From the NCBI GenBank assembly GCA_045636925.1, contig JAZTYK010000029.1:1-42160 (forward strand): a stretch of DNA of 42,160 nucleotides, read 5' to 3'. The notes beneath the pieces were generated by a model that worked only from the letters and a program-made list of their open reading frames with translations, was not told the DNA's origin and made no database searches. The position numbers and the translations under genes were made by a program. The stretch is from JAZTYK01 sp045636925 (lineage in GTDB: Bacteria > Bacillota > Clostridia > Oscillospirales > Butyricicoccaceae). Below are positions 41,987-42,160 of this stretch, piece by piece; positions within the stretch are counted from its first letter, which is position 1, and each line of letters starts with the position of its first letter.

Positions 41987-42160
41987 ATGAAAAAAGTTGC
42001 ATGGGGCATGGCGTTCTATATGCTGAGTGGTCCCATTGTTTTGCTACTGATGATGGCTTTAACGATGTTGCCCCTGTCAATACTGTCGGGGAATGTGATC
42101 TATTACGGTAGCATTCTGATTCCCGGACTGGCATCTGCCGGTGGGTTTTATTTGCTGATG
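41987..42160 (+). CDS. Membrane protein of unknown function (3' truncated)
   Basis: ATG 41987 follows TTAGGAGG at good spacing and opens a frame of 58 codons that runs off the right edge. The visible part begins MKKVAWGMAFYML and is very hydrophobic, with two likely membrane helices (about 5-28 and 38-58) and little between them. It has its own promoter. The family cannot be identified from this fragment. Confidence 0.65.
   Translation, partial: MKKVAWGMAFYMLSGPIVLLLMMALTMLPLSILSGNVIYYGSILIPGLASAGGFYLLM

Noticed and set aside
38989..42009. Very long open frame on the minus strand (about 1000 codons) opposite leuS
   Set aside because: leuS on the plus strand has every synthetase motif. The antisense frame has no recognisable domain, crosses the rpsU and leuS ends, and is a by-product of codon bias in G+C-rich coding DNA.
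1..42160. CRISPR arrays, tRNA or rRNA genes and insertion sequences
   Set aside because: I saw no regularly spaced direct repeats apart from the coding 27-bp repeat, no cloverleaf-like sequence with CCA-type ends, and no transposase-like protein on either strand.

Overview
The window is ordinary chromosomal DNA of a spore-forming, Gram-positive anaerobe of the class Clostridia, most likely an Oscillospiraceae/Ruminococcaceae-type gut bacterium. The reasons are three endospore genes (spoIIE, spoIIP, gpr), the Bacillota gene orders rpsT<>gpr-spoIIP, dprA-topA-trmFO, plsX-acpP-rnc-smc-ftsY and yhbY-nadD-yqeK-rsfS, AGGAGG ribosome sites, TTGACA/TATAAT promoters with 17-bp spacers, and a moderate-to-high G+C content. 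The genus cannot be read from the sequence. I see no rRNA, tRNA, CRISPR array or insertion sequence, and no non-genic stretch longer than about 250 bases.

Left part (1-12.8 kb), the more accessory half, mostly minus strand. After a truncated unknown gene come a PPP-type phosphatase (+) and, on the minus strand reading leftwards, spoIIE, a small tail-anchored membrane protein, a lone phage-type terminase large subunit with intact ATPase and nuclease motifs, and a tandem pair of M55 D-aminopeptidase-like genes. The M55 pair has its own promoter, and a long perfect palindrome lies on that promoter's start region. A GPH/MFS sugar-type transporter and a VanW-domain surface protein with a 27-bp tandem repeat lie on the plus strand. 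The forespore pair gpr-spoIIP lies on the minus strand.

Right part (12.8-42.2 kb), all plus strand. It is a dense series of core genes: rpsT; mrnC-rsuA; a PucR/CdaR-type regulator; a cell-envelope module ftsE-ftsX-M23 peptidase-S41 protease; greA-lysS; trmH-dprA-topA-trmFO-plsX, with several 4-8 base gene overlaps; acpP; rnc; sdaA; then smc-ftsY-rph-rdgB-yhbY-nadD/yqeK-rsfS-leuS, apparently one long transcript; rpsU; and a membrane protein cut by the window edge. FtsEX probably gates the adjacent coiled-coil M23 hydrolase at division. PlsX and AcpP serve phospholipid synthesis. MrnC, RNase III, RNase PH, RsuA, YhbY, TrmFO and RsfS serve RNA processing and ribosome assembly.

The most interesting items are the orphan terminase with an overlapping 18-codon leader frame, the palindrome on the M55 promoter, an operator-like inverted repeat on the acpP promoter, the spoIIE-linked tail-anchored protein, and the NadD-YqeK fusion. 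I did not find a clear undescribed multi-gene defence or mobile system.
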